Under the pieces are notes generated by a model. It worked only from the letters and a program-made list of their open reading frames with translations, was not told the DNA's origin and did no database searches. Source: Mesostigma viride (lineage: Eukaryota; Streptophyta; Mesostigmatophyceae; Mesostigmatales; Mesostigmataceae). From it: a stretch of DNA of 64,000 bases. The stretch is from assembly GCA_009746045.1 (NCBI GenBank), contig RPFO01000026.1, positions 5,167,205-5,231,204 on the forward strand, in the 5' to 3' direction. The number at the start of each line of letters is the position of its first letter. Position 1 is the stretch's first letter. Below, piece after piece: positions 41,235-55,592 of this stretch. The position numbers were made by a program, and so were the translations under genes.

Positions 41235-42340
41235 ATGACCACAGTGACAGCCCCAGACCGGAATTTCCTAGCGAAACTCAAGCAAGCAGCCAAGGAGGGA
41301 TGCACCCCAAAGGAGGCCGCCACTGCGGTCCATAAGATCCTAGGGGAGGGGAATTGGCTTGAGCGGATCCAGAAGCTCACTCCGGGGCGTGCCAAGAACG
41401 TCATGGACGTACTGGAGGAAAGGGGGTTTGTCAGCGACTGGGATGGGAGGAGGCCCTGGCCAATGTGCTAGCAGCGCAACTGGGGGAGGCTATTGCAGAG
41501 CCGGATCCACCAGTGTCAGCAGGTGCGGTGGGAACTGGGGGTGTTCCCCCTTCGGCAGGTGGAAGCGGAGGGGCGGGGCATGGTGGAGCGGGCGCTGCCG
41601 GGGAGGACGATGGCGCTCCTGGGGCGATCGACCAGGCTGTGGCGGACCTAGACCGAGACATAGGTCGGCTGCTGGGGACTGAGACGGGCTATGTAACGCC
41701 AGCTGGAGGGCTTCCATCCCGGCCGGGCAACGCCCGCACTGGCGGAGATATTGGCGACCTGATATCGGCCATGTCGAAGCTGCTGGACCAGGCAAAGACT
41801 CCAGCAGCTGCAAGCCCAGCCGCAGCGACGACTGCTGGCAGGCTGGCACGCACGAAGGGAGTGGCGCTGAGCGGGCATGCAGAGCCGGTCCTGGTGAGCA
41901 ACATGATGGAGGCGGTGCCGCCTGGGATGCTGGACTACGCGGAGAGCGTGGGGGGGAAGTCCATCCGTGCATCGATAATGCTGATGATGCACGGGAGCAC
42001 AGCCAGCGGGGAGAGGCGAATGCTGGTCCTGCAGATGGCAGGGATTCTGGACACGATGGTGACAGAATTTGGCTACTGGGCCACGCCACGCTCCGAAGTA
42101 ATTCTGGAGCTGGCAGCAGCCGAGTACCTGGCGAAGCTAATCACAGCGTGCCAGCTGGTGGATGTGGGGTCGACGGGCTGGAAGGGCACTCCGTCGGCGA
42201 TGCTGCCATTCCAGGAGGGTGGGGCGATGCTGGCGTCGCCGGCGGTGCGGGCGGCGATGAGCATGGGGAAGCTGCAGCACAAGCTGGAGCAGGGTCCCGG
42301 CAAGAAGGGGCAGGGCGGCCCGTCCAACAACAACAATTAG
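41235..42340 (+). pseudogene. Gag-like protein of the DIRS-like element
   Basis: The start ATG (context CACCATGACC) opens TVTAPDRNFLAKLKQAAKEG and continues to about 41450. There a one-base shift moves to the frame that reads EEALANVLAAQLGEAIAEP and runs to 42340. The C-terminal half is helical (DTMVTEFGYWATPRSEVILE, EYLAKLITACQLV) and ends in a Gly/Gln/Asn tail. I identify it as Gag by position before RT and by composition, not by a motif. Confidence 0.55.
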
Positions 42341-42540
42341 TGAGGGAGCGGTGCCTTCTTCCACCACCTCTTCCAGCACCCCTGCCACCTCGTGACTGGT
42401 GCATGGCAGCAGGTACGCTCAGGCCGTAGGCGCGATAGGATGAGTCGGGCTTTTAATGCTCGCACACTAGCCTGTCAAGCGGTTAGGGCGTTAAACTGGA
42501 TGGGGGGGGGGGCGAGACCCGCCTGCTGTAGATTCAGCTC
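42341..42540. other. Gag-RT spacer of the DIRS-like element
   Basis: Short non-coding interval with a G-run at 42502-42511. Confidence 0.4.
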
Positions 42541-43820
42541 GTGTGCCCGGGCCTCTGCAGCATGCAGGCGGCCCTAGATGGGATCGATGATGCTTGCAGG
42601 TCCTTTGTCCGCCGGAACGGTGGTTCCGTAGCGGCAATGGCAGGATCTGTAGTGGATGGGGGTGAATATGCTGAAGGAGCCCCTTACGAACCGTTAGTAG
42701 CCGCACGCTTGGCATTGCCTGGTCCGGGGGAAGGTGGCCAAGTGGATGTGCTGAACTTACTACCCCCCTCTTGGGGAGCAATTTTGAATGATGAGAGTAG
42801 GATGGTACGGACGCTGAGCCCAGCAGAGCGGATCTTGCAGAAGTCGATGCGGATCTCGCGGGCGTGTAGCATGGAGGAGTTCGCGTGGGTTTGCACGCAG
42901 TGTGTGTGGAGAGGGGGATTTTGGGTGGATTTTTTGAGGAGGAGCCGCCTATGGTGAACGGTACTTTTGGGGTCGGAAAGCCCGACGGCCGTATACGGCT
43001 GATTGTGGACAACCGACGTGGCAACATGCCACTACCAGATCCTATGCCCGCCTTTGTGCCACACCTTGGCGTGATTTGCAATTTGCCCACGCGCGCTGGG
43101 GAGGATGTTTTTGGGGGCGTATCAGATTTGGATTCGTACTACAACAGACTCCGCCTGCCAGTTTGGATGCGGCGGTACTGTGCGTGGATGCGGGTGTGGT
43201 CGGATCTGGTGGGCCTAAGTGGGGCTCGTCGGAAGGTGCATGTGGCCTTGGATGTTGCATGCTGGCCTATGGGAAACAAGCTGGCCGTCGCCGTGGCCCA
43301 GTGTGTGCATCAGTCTGTGTTGTATCGCTGTGGCCCCAAGCCGCCGTTGGAGGCTACTCGTGGGCTGAGCATCAACATGTCCGCGCTGATCCTGGTGGTG
43401 GAGGCCAACGAGGCGGGGGAGACCGTCCGGCTGAGGCTGGAGGAGGACCCTGCTGCGCCCTTGGCGCCCTCGCCGTGCTTCGAATCTTGGCAGGATCTGG
43501 AAGGTATGCATGCTGTGACGATCGATGACCTCCATTTCACCCACTGTGCGTCGGTGGATGGGGTGAATCTGACAGCAGCTAGATCGTGTTCAGGCTGCCT
43601 ACGAAGCTGTTGGGCTGGTGCAGAAGTCTGACAAGGTGGTACGGGCGACAGCAGAGCAGACTGGTGTGCAGGCGGTGGGTGTCATTCACCAAAGAGATGG
43701 TGACGTGGTGCCTGTTCCTGAGCGTGTGGTGGCAGTTATCGCTGCTACTCATAGAATCTTAGATCGCGGGTTTACATACTACCGCGAACTTAGTTCTGTG
43801 CTTGGGAAGTGGGTGTGAAT
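42541..43820 (+). pseudogene. Reverse transcriptase of the DIRS-like element
   Basis: The N-terminal frame 42541-42957 holds AERILQKSMRISRACSMEEF. The next frame from about 42890 holds VNGTFGVGKPDGRIRLIVDN, RRGNMPLP, FGGVSDLDSYYNRLRLPVWM with the first catalytic Asp, and HAVTIDDLHFTH with the DD pair. A third frame (43618-43818) holds KVVRATAEQTGVQAVGV. The pattern fits DIRS-type RT rather than LTR or LINE RT. Frameshifts near 42900 and 43600 inactivate it. Confidence 0.7.
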
Positions 43821-43937
43821 GCATCTGCTGTGCCGCCCCATGCTTTCGGTGTGGTCTGAGACATACCGGCTGCTAGCAGCCATGAACGCCTCGATCCCTG
43901 CCTGGGCGCCGCTGGCGCCTCCCTGCGGGGGGCCGCC

Positions 43938-44546
43938 ATGCAGGAGCTTCAGGCGGCGATCGACCGGGCCCCCTTTTTGAGGGCGGCCAGGGCCCGGCCC
44001 CTTTCTGACCGGGTCGTCGCAAGTGATGCGAGCGGCTCCGGCGGTGGGGTGGTCTACAGGGACCTGCCTGGGGCCGATTGTGCCCGGCTGGCGACCCGGC
44101 GCGAAGCGCGGGGGTGGCGGACGACAGCTTTAACGTCTGGGGAGGACTGGGACCTGGAGCGCCTGGAGGATGGGGACTACAGCCTGCTGGATAGTGGCCA
44201 CTGGCGTAAGGCACTGTCCTACCGGTGGCGGGGGCAGCCTAACCACATCAACGTCAAGGAGGCGATTGCTGCGACACAGGGGGTCGAGTGGTCGTGCCGG
44301 ACGAAGGCGTGTCGAGGTAAGCGAGTCGTCCGGCTCGTGGACTCTAGTCACTGCTGTGGTGGGGGCGTTTGTCAGAGGGCGGTCGTCTTCCTACCGCCTC
44401 AACCAGCTGGTTCGGCGCTACTGCTCTCTGTCACTGGCTGGCGACATGCAGAGCCACTGGGTCTGGGTGGCTACCGACCACAACCCAGCTGACAAGGCCA
44501 GTCGGCGTGGCGCTTGGATTCCTGACTTGACCCGACCGGTGTGGTG
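43938..44546 (+). pseudogene. RNase H domain of the DIRS-like element
   Basis: Acidic residues are seen in RVVASDASGSGGGVVYRD, HINVKEAIAATQGV and RVVRLVDSS. After a one-base shift near 44340 the frame continues VTAVVGAFVRGRSSSYRLNQ and ATDHNPADKASRRGAW. It removes RNA from the RNA-DNA hybrid in related elements. Split over two frames, so inactive. Confidence 0.7.
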
Positions 44547-45535
44547 ACGTGCATCCCAATTATAACCCTGGGCCTGAGCCCTGAGGGGGCGCGACGCCCT
44601 CGGGACTTGGCACTTTTTTGGGAGGGCACAGTCAACCCTGTGTCTACCTTGCCAGCGTACCGGAGCGCGGCGGCTGTCTACGTGGCGTGGGCGCCACCTG
44701 GCCCTGTCGACCCAGCTGACGCGGAAGCCATTTTCTGTGAGTGGATTTCTGCTGTCTACCATGCCAGAGGCGGGCGGGCGCGTACCTTATGCCAGCACGC
44801 CAAGGCCTGTCTGCACCTGTACTACCCCGACATTGTTCGGAATTGGGTACTGGCGGACCGCCTGCTAGCAGGTTGGCAGCCGCTTGTTCCAGCTGTCAGC
44901 CCTAGCTCCGCCTATGCCCTGGCGCCTTTGCTATTTCACTGCCCTGTTGCTAGTTTCACGTCGACAGGTGCATTTGAGTGCGTTGATTATTATTGCTTTC
45001 CAGCAGTATTTACGCATTAGCGAGGCGCTAGGGCTGCGGGTTCGGGATGTGGCTCATCCCGGCCACCCCCTTCTCGAGCCGTGCAGGGCCCACGGTCGCG
45101 GTGCCCTGGTGCTGCGCAACCCCAAAACTGCGCAGGGGGCGGCCCAGCACGTCCTCGTCCGGGATCCACTTTCTTTGTGGCTCCTGCGACGCCTGACGGC
45201 TGGCCAGCCCCCGGATGCACTTCTCTTTCGGGGTTTAACGTACAGCCAGGCTAGGCAGCAGTGGGAGGCTGTGCAGGCCCGCATGGGCATCCCGGGGATG
45301 TTTTCTTTTCACAGCCTCCGGCATGGAGGGGCGACGCACGATGACATCGCTGGCGAGTCGCCGGAGGCCGGCCATTCAGCTGCGCGGCCGGTGGGCTTCG
45401 GCCCTCTCGGTCACGCGCTACATTGGCCTCCACCGCAGCCTCCTGGGGCACGACATCCCGCCCGCCCCCTGGGCTCAGGCCCTGGGTTTTGACCCAGCGG
45501 CTTTCCGGCGCCACTTCGGTGGCGTCGAGTTTTGA
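44541..45535 (+). pseudogene. Tyrosine recombinase of the DIRS-like element
   Basis: The N-terminal core-binding part is in 44541-44935 (LALFWEGTVNPVSTLPAYRS, ARTLCQHAKACLHLY). The catalytic part reads FQQYLRISEALGLRVRDV (first Arg), then FSFHSLRHGGATHD (HxxR), and after a shift near 45350 RWASALSVTRYIG, with the likely nucleophilic Tyr. This enzyme replaces the DDE integrase in DIRS/PAT elements and inserts circular DNA. Two frameshifts break it. Confidence 0.8.
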
Positions 45536-45920
45536 CGCCTTCCTGTCTTTATCTCTCGTCTTTTAGCTATCAACTGACCTCACCCTTGTGTGCCAGGGGG
45601 GTCAGGGGGGAAATGGTTTAACTAACACGAGGGTGAACCTGGGTTGGGACAAAGTACCCCCATAGCTAGGTAGATTAAGTATTCTTTTTTGCATGTCCTA
45701 CGTATTTTCGGCTGTTAGCCATGTAAGGAGATGTGGGTAGAGCAGGGGCACAGCTGCTGTGGGCTGGCCCTGCACATTCACATAGTGTGCTCACCCTAGC
45801 ATACAGATGGCCGTGTTGCCATCTGGTAGACATGTCTGTGTTATTCCACCGTATAGAGCTAGCACACATATTGTAACAAATTTGATGTTTTGTGGTGATG
45901 CATGCAAAGCAAGCAAGCAA
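45536..45920. other. 3' non-coding part of the DIRS-like element
   Basis: No coding. It is expected to include the B1 part of split direct repeats, but I cannot match it to sequence right of 55803. Confidence 0.4.
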
Positions 45921-45957
45921 TTAAGTAAGTAAGTACATGCGTGTCATGCGCAAAGGC

Positions 45958-45959
45958 AT
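45958..45959. repeat. AT target duplication of the CACTA element (left)
   Basis: The uninterrupted LINE-B copy (19770s) reads AAAGGCATGCCACGG. Here it is AAAGGCAT|element|ATGCCACGG, so AT is duplicated (right copy 53394-53395). Confidence 0.85.
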
Positions 45960-45992
45960 CACTAGGAGCCGGGTGTTGACAAAGTGTGACAA
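45960..45992 (+). repeat. Left terminal inverted repeat of the CACTA element
   Basis: 33 bp, perfect inverse of 53361-53393. It begins CACTAGGAGCCGGG and ends AGTGTGACAA. Confidence 0.95.
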
Positions 45993-46330
45993 ATTTTTGT
46001 CAACAATTGTCAACTTGTTGACAAAGTGTGACAAATTGTTGACAAATTGTTGACAAAGTGTGACAAAACTAGACAAAACTAGACAAAAAAATGTCAACAG
46101 CTTGACAAAACTTGACAGAATGTTGACAATGTTGACAAAACGTTGACAATCGTTGACATGTCAACTTTGTGAGCATGTCAACAAATGTCAAAACACTGAC
46201 AAGCCAAGGTGACTTGTCAACAAATGTCAAGACGTTTACAAACGCAGGCCAAACGCAAGAAAAATGTCAACAAAATGTCAACAAATGTCAACATGACAAA
46301 ATGTCAACATGATAAACAAAGGCATAGCAA
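45993..46330 (+). repeat. Left subterminal repeat region
   Basis: Dense copies of TTGACAA, TGTCAAC and GTGTGACAAA in both orientations. In known CACTA elements such motifs bind the element's DNA-binding protein. Confidence 0.85.
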
Positions 46331-49282
<2,952 letters not shown>

Positions 49283-49290
<8 letters not shown>

Positions 49291-49975
49291 GCCATCAGAT
49301 GACGTCCAGTAAATTAAGTAAAAGTACTTATGACGAGTATTTACCAGTGGTAGAGAAACAGTCGTCACTCTACAGTATCGCTTGGTTGGGATCGCTTGCT
49401 GCTGGCGTAATCGCGTCCTTGATCGCCGTACCATTCAGGGAGCGGCCGTACCCGGAAAAACTGCATTGCGCAACAGTTGCCCGTCAGCATCCTTTCCCAA
49501 AATTCAAAGTTTGCGCCAAAGGCCAGAGTTCAACGAAGGCAAAAGTAGGTGTTGCGCGCAGGAGAAACCATGTCTACGGTTAGTGCTTGGGGCTAGCGCC
49601 GGCCGCCGGGCAGAGAGGGCTCGAGCAACGGGGCCACTCACCGAAGTTCTATGTAAGCAGTGAGCGCCATCCAAGATTGTGCAATAGGAGATGTTGCAGG
49701 CCCTCGAAGTGATGTGATTTCTTCAGCAACCGCTATCAGTAACGATGTAGGTGCACTGTCGATGTATGTATGCTGAGCTAGGACATGGTGGTAGCCATTG
49801 AGGGAGAAACGTGTGCAGTCCTGAGCCAAGCAGCTCTTTACGCTGTAACGCAGCTCGAACAGGACGTCTGGAGCGCGCCAAGCTCCTTCAACGGCACCAC
49901 GGTCAGCGAATTTTTGTCGTACGGTTTAACTAACAACACGAATATAGTTAGCATCCCGTGCTCGAATGTGTAGGG
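49283..49975 (+). other. Coding-like stretch inside the CACTA element
   Basis: A plus-strand frame reads MTSSKLSKSTYDEYLPVVEK, then SLYSIAWLGSLAAGVIASLI, one likely membrane helix, to about 49583. A second piece (49660-49973) reads VSAIQDCAIGDVAGPRSDVI and FNGTTVSEFLSYGLTNNTNI. They may be exons of a captured or element-encoded gene. I recognise no family. Confidence 0.3.
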
Positions 49976-50319
49976 CCGTTTCGTTGCGGGTAAAGCTTGC
50001 CACGTATTTCAGAGATTTTAATGTGTATTCTCTGAATGCTTTCATTACCATGGTGCTTTCCGTGCTCGTCATCATATGTATACATTTGTGTTGCCGTTTC
50101 CTCTTCCATTTTGCGCGTGTACTTGCGGGTGACTGACACCGTCGGACGGGCATGCGGCCTACCCGCGAATGGCTGAGACTGGCTCCTGCTTGAGACTTGT
50201 GGTGAGTAGTGGTTACGATCCCATACATAGGGTCTATACTAAGGATATCACCGTGCTGTAGGTGGAATCGCATGCAGTGCCTCCTGTTGTTTTTAACTCC
50301 CTTTACATGGCATTTTTGC
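49976..50319. other. Spacer before the minisatellite
   Basis: No supported gene or repeat. Confidence 0.4.
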
Positions 50320-51175
50320 CGAGGGGTGAGGATTATTCCTTGTCATGGGGGCATACAGGACGGGTTACTTATTCCTTGTCATGGGGGCAGGCAGGACAAG
50401 TTAATTATTCCTTGTCATGGGGGGCAGGCAGGACGGGTTAATTGTTCCTTTTCATGGGGGCAGGCAGGGCGGGTTAATTATTCCTTGTCATTAGGGGCAG
50501 GCAGGACGGGTTAATAATTCCTTTCATGGGGGCAGGCAGGACGGGTCACTTATTCCTTGTCATGGGGGCAGGCAGGACGGGTCAATTATTCCGTGTCATG
50601 GGGGGCAGGCTGGACCTGTTAATTATTCCTTGTCATGGGGGCAGGCGGGACGGGTTAGTAATTCCTTGTCTTGGGGGCAGGCAGGGCGGGTGAATTATTC
50701 CTTTTTATGGTGACAGGCAGAACGGGTTAATCACTCCTTGTCATGGGAGGCAGGCAGGACGGGTTACTTATTCCTTGTCATGGGGGGCAGGCGCATTGCA
50801 TATACATTTATTCCTTGTCATGGGGGGCAGGCAGGACGGGTTAATTGTTCTTGTCATGAGGGGACGGCAGGGGGGGCTCATGATACCCTGTAGTGGGGTG
50901 GGCGAAGGCAGGGGGGGTTAATGATTCCCTGTCATGGGGTGGGGGAAGGCAGGGGGGGTTAACGATTCCTTGTGTCCATGGGGGGCAGGCAGGACGGGTT
51001 TCTTATTCCTTGTCATGAGGGGAAGGCAAGGGAGGTAAATGATTTCCTGTCGTGGGGTGGGAGAAGGCGGGGGTAATAATTTTTCCTTGCCATGGGGGCA
51101 GGCAGGACAGGTTAATTATTCCTTGTCATGGGGGCATGCAGAAAAGCTTAAAAATTTCTTGTCATGGGATTGAAA
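50320..51175 (+). repeat. G-rich minisatellite block 1
   Basis: Roughly 36-bp units of the form TTATTCCTTGTCATGGGGG followed by CAGGCAGGACGGGTTAA, more than 20 diverged copies. The G-runs make quadruplex formation on the plus strand plausible. Confidence 0.9.
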
Positions 51176-51348
51176 GTACCTCACAGTCAGTTGTCCTCCC
51201 TTACGAAACGGCGATTTTGTAGCTAAATGATTAACAGAGCATATGCTCTAAATCTTGTAGCAATGGGCCGCGTTATGTTTCTGTTCGTGTACTTTCAAGC
51301 ATTCATCATTTTTGTTTTTCTTTTACATTTGTCTTGTTGCGGACAGGG
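51176..51348 (+). repeat. Non-satellite unit U, copy 1
   Basis: About 170 bp (GTAGCTAAATGATTAACA, GCATATGCTCTAAAT, CATTCATCATTTTTGTTTTT) that matches 52262-52430 at roughly 70-75%. Each copy follows a minisatellite block, giving a higher-order duplication of about 1.1 kb. It ends in a pyrimidine tract and AG resembling a splice acceptor. Confidence 0.7.
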
Positions 51349-52261
51349 AGGGTTGATTGCCTTTTCATGGGGGGCAGGCAGTTAATTATTCCTTGTCATG
51401 GGGGTAGGCAGGGGTGGGGGTTACTCCTTGTCATGGGGGGCAGGCAGGGGGGGTAGATTGCCTTTTCATGGGGGGCAGGCAGGGGCCGGGGCTTAATTAT
51501 TCCTTGTAATATGGTGCAGGCAGGGGGGGTAATGATTCATTGTCACGGGGGGCAGGCAGGGGGGGGGTAACTCCTTGTCATGGGGGGCAGGCGGGGGGGG
51601 GTGATTATCCCTTGTCATGGGGGTTCAGGCAGAGGGGGCTAATCCTTGTCACATGGGGGGCAGGCTGCGTGGGTAATTTTTCCTTGTAATTAGGGGCAGG
51701 CAGGGGGGGTAGTTAATCCTTGTCATGGGGGACATGCAGGGGGGGGCAATGATTCCTTGTCGTGGGGGGCATGTAGGGGGCGTCAAGTGCTCCTTGTTAT
51801 GGGGGCAGGCAGGGGGGGGATGATTCTTGTCGTGGGGGGCAGGCAGGGGGGCGGATGATTCTTGTCGTGGGGGGCAGGCAGGGAGTGTTAATTATTCCTT
51901 GTCACAGGGGGCAGATAGGGGGGGGCAATGATTCCTTGTCGTGGGGGGCAGGTAGCGGGGGTTAGTTGTTCCTTGTCGTGGGGGGCAGGCAGGGGGGGTC
52001 AATGATTCCTTGTCATGCCCATGGGGGGCAGGTAGGGGGCGTAATTATTCCTTGTATTGGGGGCCAGGCGGGGGGCGTTAATCGTTGTCATGGGGGGCAG
52101 GCAGGGGGGTTAATCCTTGTCATGGGGGGCAGGCAGGGGGGCTTGTTCCTTGTCATGGGGGACAGGTATGGGGGGGACATTATTCCGCGTCATGGGGGTA
52201 GGCAAATGGGTTAGTTTTTCCTTGTCATGGGGGGCAGGTGGGGCAGCTTAATAATTCCTTG
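51349..52261 (+). repeat. G-rich minisatellite block 2
   Basis: The same CCTTGTCATGGGGGGCAGGC core as block 1, but more G-rich and more diverged, with GCAGGCAGGGGGGG runs. Unit lengths vary. Confidence 0.9.
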
Positions 52262-52430
52262 TGGTGGGTTTTAAGCACCTTGCAATCGTTATGCCCTCTT
52301 AAGGAAGTGTGCTTGCGTAGCTAATCGATTAACATAACATATGCTCCAGATTTCGTACACAATGGATACCGTAATAAATTTGTTATTGACTACGAATAAA
52401 CATTCATAATTTTTGTTTTTCTTCCGCAGG
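52262..52430 (+). repeat. Non-satellite unit U, copy 2
   Basis: Diverged second copy of 51176-51348 (GTAGCTAATCGATTAACA, ACATATGCTCCAGAT, CATTCATAATTTTTGTTTTT), ending CTTCCGCAG, an acceptor-like sequence. Confidence 0.7.
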
Positions 52431-53000
52431 AAGTCTCGGCTGTTCTGGTGCCATATGCATCCTCACCATCGTCGTCATCGACGTAGCCGGCGGACTCGTC
52501 TAGGTTCCATGCACGGGTTGCTCAGGTTTGTCTTTGAATCTGTGTGATGAGGTGTTTTCTTTGCGCAGTGTATGTTTGCCTGCAGCTACCTTTTTTGTTC
52601 CGAATAGATCAGTGCTTTCTTCTTTGCATTTGCAGCAAGAGAGGGCAGTTTTTGTACAGGTTTTTTGAACGTAATCTGCCTCTTTAATGTTGCACAACTG
52701 ACAACAACCATGTATACATTGATGTTATTTCCACCTCTGCATCTTTTTTCTGTGTTTTACAGGAGAGTCGAGAGCTTTTAATCAAAATGACATCCGCAAA
52801 TGACGGCTGCACACAATATACCCAACGGGCGGCTGCCTGCAAATTCTTTGCAAGCATTTAGAGCTTTCCGTGGAAGTCATGCTCACAACGGGCTGCACGC
52901 AACGCAATGGGCTGCCGTCCGAAATTTGCCTACGAGACAATCGTTGTTGCTGTCAGCATTAAGTAATGCTTATTTTGTAATAAAAAGGAAAATTTCACTG
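52431..53000. other. CACTA interior, right part
   Basis: No gene is recognised. Short frames at 52500-52697 and 52800-53078 lack motifs. Confidence 0.4.
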
Positions 53001-53360
53001 GTTTTTGTCACTTTTTGTCACTTTTTGTCACTTTTTGTCTGTTTTATAGTCCTGATAAATTTTCAGGATTGTCTGTGATATATCAACGTTTGTGTTGTGA
53101 TAAATGTGCACAAATGTCACTAATTGTGGTGTGATAAAATGTGATAAAATCTCACTCTCATGTTGACAATGCGTGACGTTGACAATGTGTGACATTTTTT
53201 GACACTTTCACCTTGATAATTTGTCAAGAATTGTCTTGTAAAATCGACCTGATATGTCATGGTTTTGTCAACATTTGTATAGCTTTTGTCAACTTTTGTC
53301 AAGTGACATGTCACACTTTGTCACACTTTGTCACACTTTATCAACCTGACATGTCAAGCA
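53001..53360 (-). repeat. Right subterminal repeat region
   Basis: TTTTGTCAC occurs in tandem at 53003-53041, then many TTGTCAA, GTGTGAC and TGTCACAC words, mirroring the left end. Confidence 0.85.
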
Positions 53361-53393
53361 TTGTCACACTTTGTCAACACCCGGCTCCTAGTG
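53361..53393 (-). repeat. Right terminal inverted repeat of the CACTA element
   Basis: 33 bp, perfect inverse of 45960-45992, ending GGCTCCTAGTG. Confidence 0.95.
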
Positions 53394-53489
53394 ATGCCAC
53401 GGAGTACTATGCTAATCTCATTAGAAAAATAATTACACAAAAGTTTAAACAAATATCGTCTGCATCATCCCCCGGCCAACCGTTAAGCA

Positions 53490-55573
53490 CTAGATGGGGA
53501 TGTAATCCTCATCCGAGCTGTCCTCTACTGTAATGGCAGACGAGGCGGTAGTGTAGCGGCTATCCTCAGGACCAATAAACTCCACCAGCGGACTTCTACC
53601 CTGCATGGCTAGCAACGGGCCGCGGGGCCCGTGGGGAGAAAACAGGGGCATACCCCTCGGGAAGGTGCTTATCGCAGATGGCAGCCCATTTCTCCTTGTC
53701 AATCATGCGGGCGCGGAGTACGGATAGTCCCAGAAGCCCTGCATCTTCAAGCAGTTGCGTCACATAGCTAGGTCCGGGTCGCGCCGCGCCGGTGCCCGGC
53801 GCGCGCAAGTTTGCCAGTGGGTTGCGATGGGACAAGGGGACCCTGCCATAGGAGGAGGTGTCTACCTGGTTGGCCCGTCTTAAGCCCCCCGGCAGGGCCC
53901 ACATCGGTATTCACCTGGTATGTGCGGGCAAGATGGCCGGCAAAGAGGAGGCGGCGGTGTCGGATGGTATGGGTGACAAGAGGGAGCTCGCAGTAGAGCT
54001 CGGCCCGGGTGCGGCGTTCTTGGTAGCGGACGCCGAGGATATGACGGAGCATTCGAGTGACGGTGCCGTCATGCAAGCTGCTGGCTCAGCGCCTGGTCCA
54101 GGGTCCACGCCTCGCAGCCATAAAGGAGGATGCTGAGGACAAGGGCCTTGAACAGAATGCGCTTGCGTCGCTCACTCAGGTAGCGACAGGTCCAGAACCT
54201 GTCGAGGCGGCGGAGGGCCGCCCAGGCCTGGCCAATGCGGGTGTTGATGTCGTCGGCCGTGGAGGGAAGCCAGCTGCCAAGGAGCTTGAAGCGAGTCGCC
54301 GGGGGGACGGGGCTGCCGTCCAGCAAGAGGAGGGTGGGTGGGGCTATCCCAGCAGGGAAGCCGATGGCCACGACCTCCGTTTTCTTGCTGATCATAAGCC
54401 CCACCGCCCGCGCTTCCCTTGATAAGCTGTCTAGCCACAGTTGGGCTGACTCCGGGGTTTCCACGAGTGTCGTGTCATCAGCGTAGATCAGATCGCTCAG
54501 GCGGTAGGGTGGGTCAACCCCGCCGCAGCTGGCGTACTCCGTGACCTCGATCCCCGGCGGGCGCCCCTCCACCCGGGCGAAGCGGGCTTGTGCACGCCGC
54601 ATAATATAGTCCACCATAATGATGAATAGATATGGGGAGAGCACACAGCCCTGCCACACCCCGTTGTGCAGGGGGAACGCCGGAGTGACGCCGTCGGCGC
54701 CGGTACGGACCTGGGCTTGGGACCCTTCATAGAACTGGCGGATGATATCAACGATGTACGATGGGACACGGAACAGGTGAAGGACCGCCCACAGGGCGTC
54801 CCATATAACCGTATCGAATGCCTTGGTGTAATCCATGAAGATCAATAGCAATGGCAAGAGGCCGGGGGCCAGGCGGCCCACTTCCTCGATCAGGCGGCGC
54901 GCGGTAATAGTGCGACCATAACACAATTGCGACCAACACGGAAGCCCATCTGGGACTCACCTAGGTGGGGATCGAGGCTGGCGCGCATGCGGTTCAGCAG
55001 GAGACGCATGAAGACTTTCAGCACGCAGCTTTGGAGGCATACGCCGCGGTAGCTGCCAGTATCCGCGGCGGACCCCTTGCCCTTGTAGAGCATGACCCGG
55101 ACAGCGGTCTTCCAATACGTCGGCGGGGGGAGGCCATCTCGTAGAATCCGGTTAATTGCAAACACCCCGGAGGAAAGGCTCAAGCTCAGGCATCTTAACC
55201 ACCTCCGGTGAAATATTGTCCACTCCCATGGCAGCATCATTGCGGAGGGTGGAGATGGCAGCAGCCCATTCCTGGGGAGTCCACTAGTCGTGGGGGCCGT
55301 CCACCAGGGGGCCGGAGAGCGGTGGGACCAGGTAGTCCGTCTCGCTGGTGGGCGCCTGCGGGGGCTCAATGGGGCCGCCTCGGCTGGCCGCAGGGCGTGC
55401 AGCTGCAGCGGGGTCAAGCGGGGGGGGCGGGCCAGGGCCCCCTGATAGTTTGGCCTGGGAGCTGAACCAAATCTCAAGGCGTTCACTGGGGGTGCCTGGG
55501 ATGTCAGCCCGTTGCGTTTCCCGGCGTCCGGTGAGACGGTCGAGAGAGCGCCAGGCCGCCTTGTGCAAAGCAA
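53490..55573 (-). pseudogene. LINE-B (iv) reverse transcriptase
   Basis: Read from 55573 down, the fingers part has YWKTAVRVMLYKGKGSAADT, SYRGVCLQSCVLKVF and ESQMGFRVGRNC. A shift near 54905 leads to the palm, with IFMDYTKAFDTVIWDALW (first Asp), LHNGVWQGCVLSPYLF and LIYADDTTLV (catalytic DD), then FKLLGSWLPSTADDI. A shift after LSQQLA (54069) leads to HDGTVTRMLRHILGV, and a further one near 53770 to the end EDSSDEDYIPI. In intact LINEs this enzyme performs target-primed reverse transcription. The endonuclease is missing. Confidence 0.85.
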
Positions 55574-55592
55574 GGCAAGGCCAGCAATGGAT

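Larger units (their letters stand above)
40966..45920 (+). mobile_element. DIRS/Kangaroo-like tyrosine-recombinase retrotransposon (left part)
   Basis: It contains a terminal repeat A (40966-41166), Gag, reverse transcriptase, RNase H and a tyrosine recombinase in plus orientation. This is the gene set of DIRS/PAT-type elements such as Kangaroo of Volvox. A LINE is inserted at about 45921, and repeat A reappears on the far side at 55593-55803. The whole element therefore originally ran from about 40.97 kb to beyond 45.9 kb and continued at 55.59 kb. Several frameshifts indicate a relic. Confidence 0.8.

Noticed and set aside
44541-45535. Bacterial-type integrase or phage attachment site
   Set aside because: The recombinase follows RT and RNase H in the same orientation, so it belongs to the DIRS-like retroelement.
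50320-52261. CRISPR-like array
   Set aside because: The units are contiguous diverged minisatellite copies with no unique spacers, in a eukaryotic transposon.
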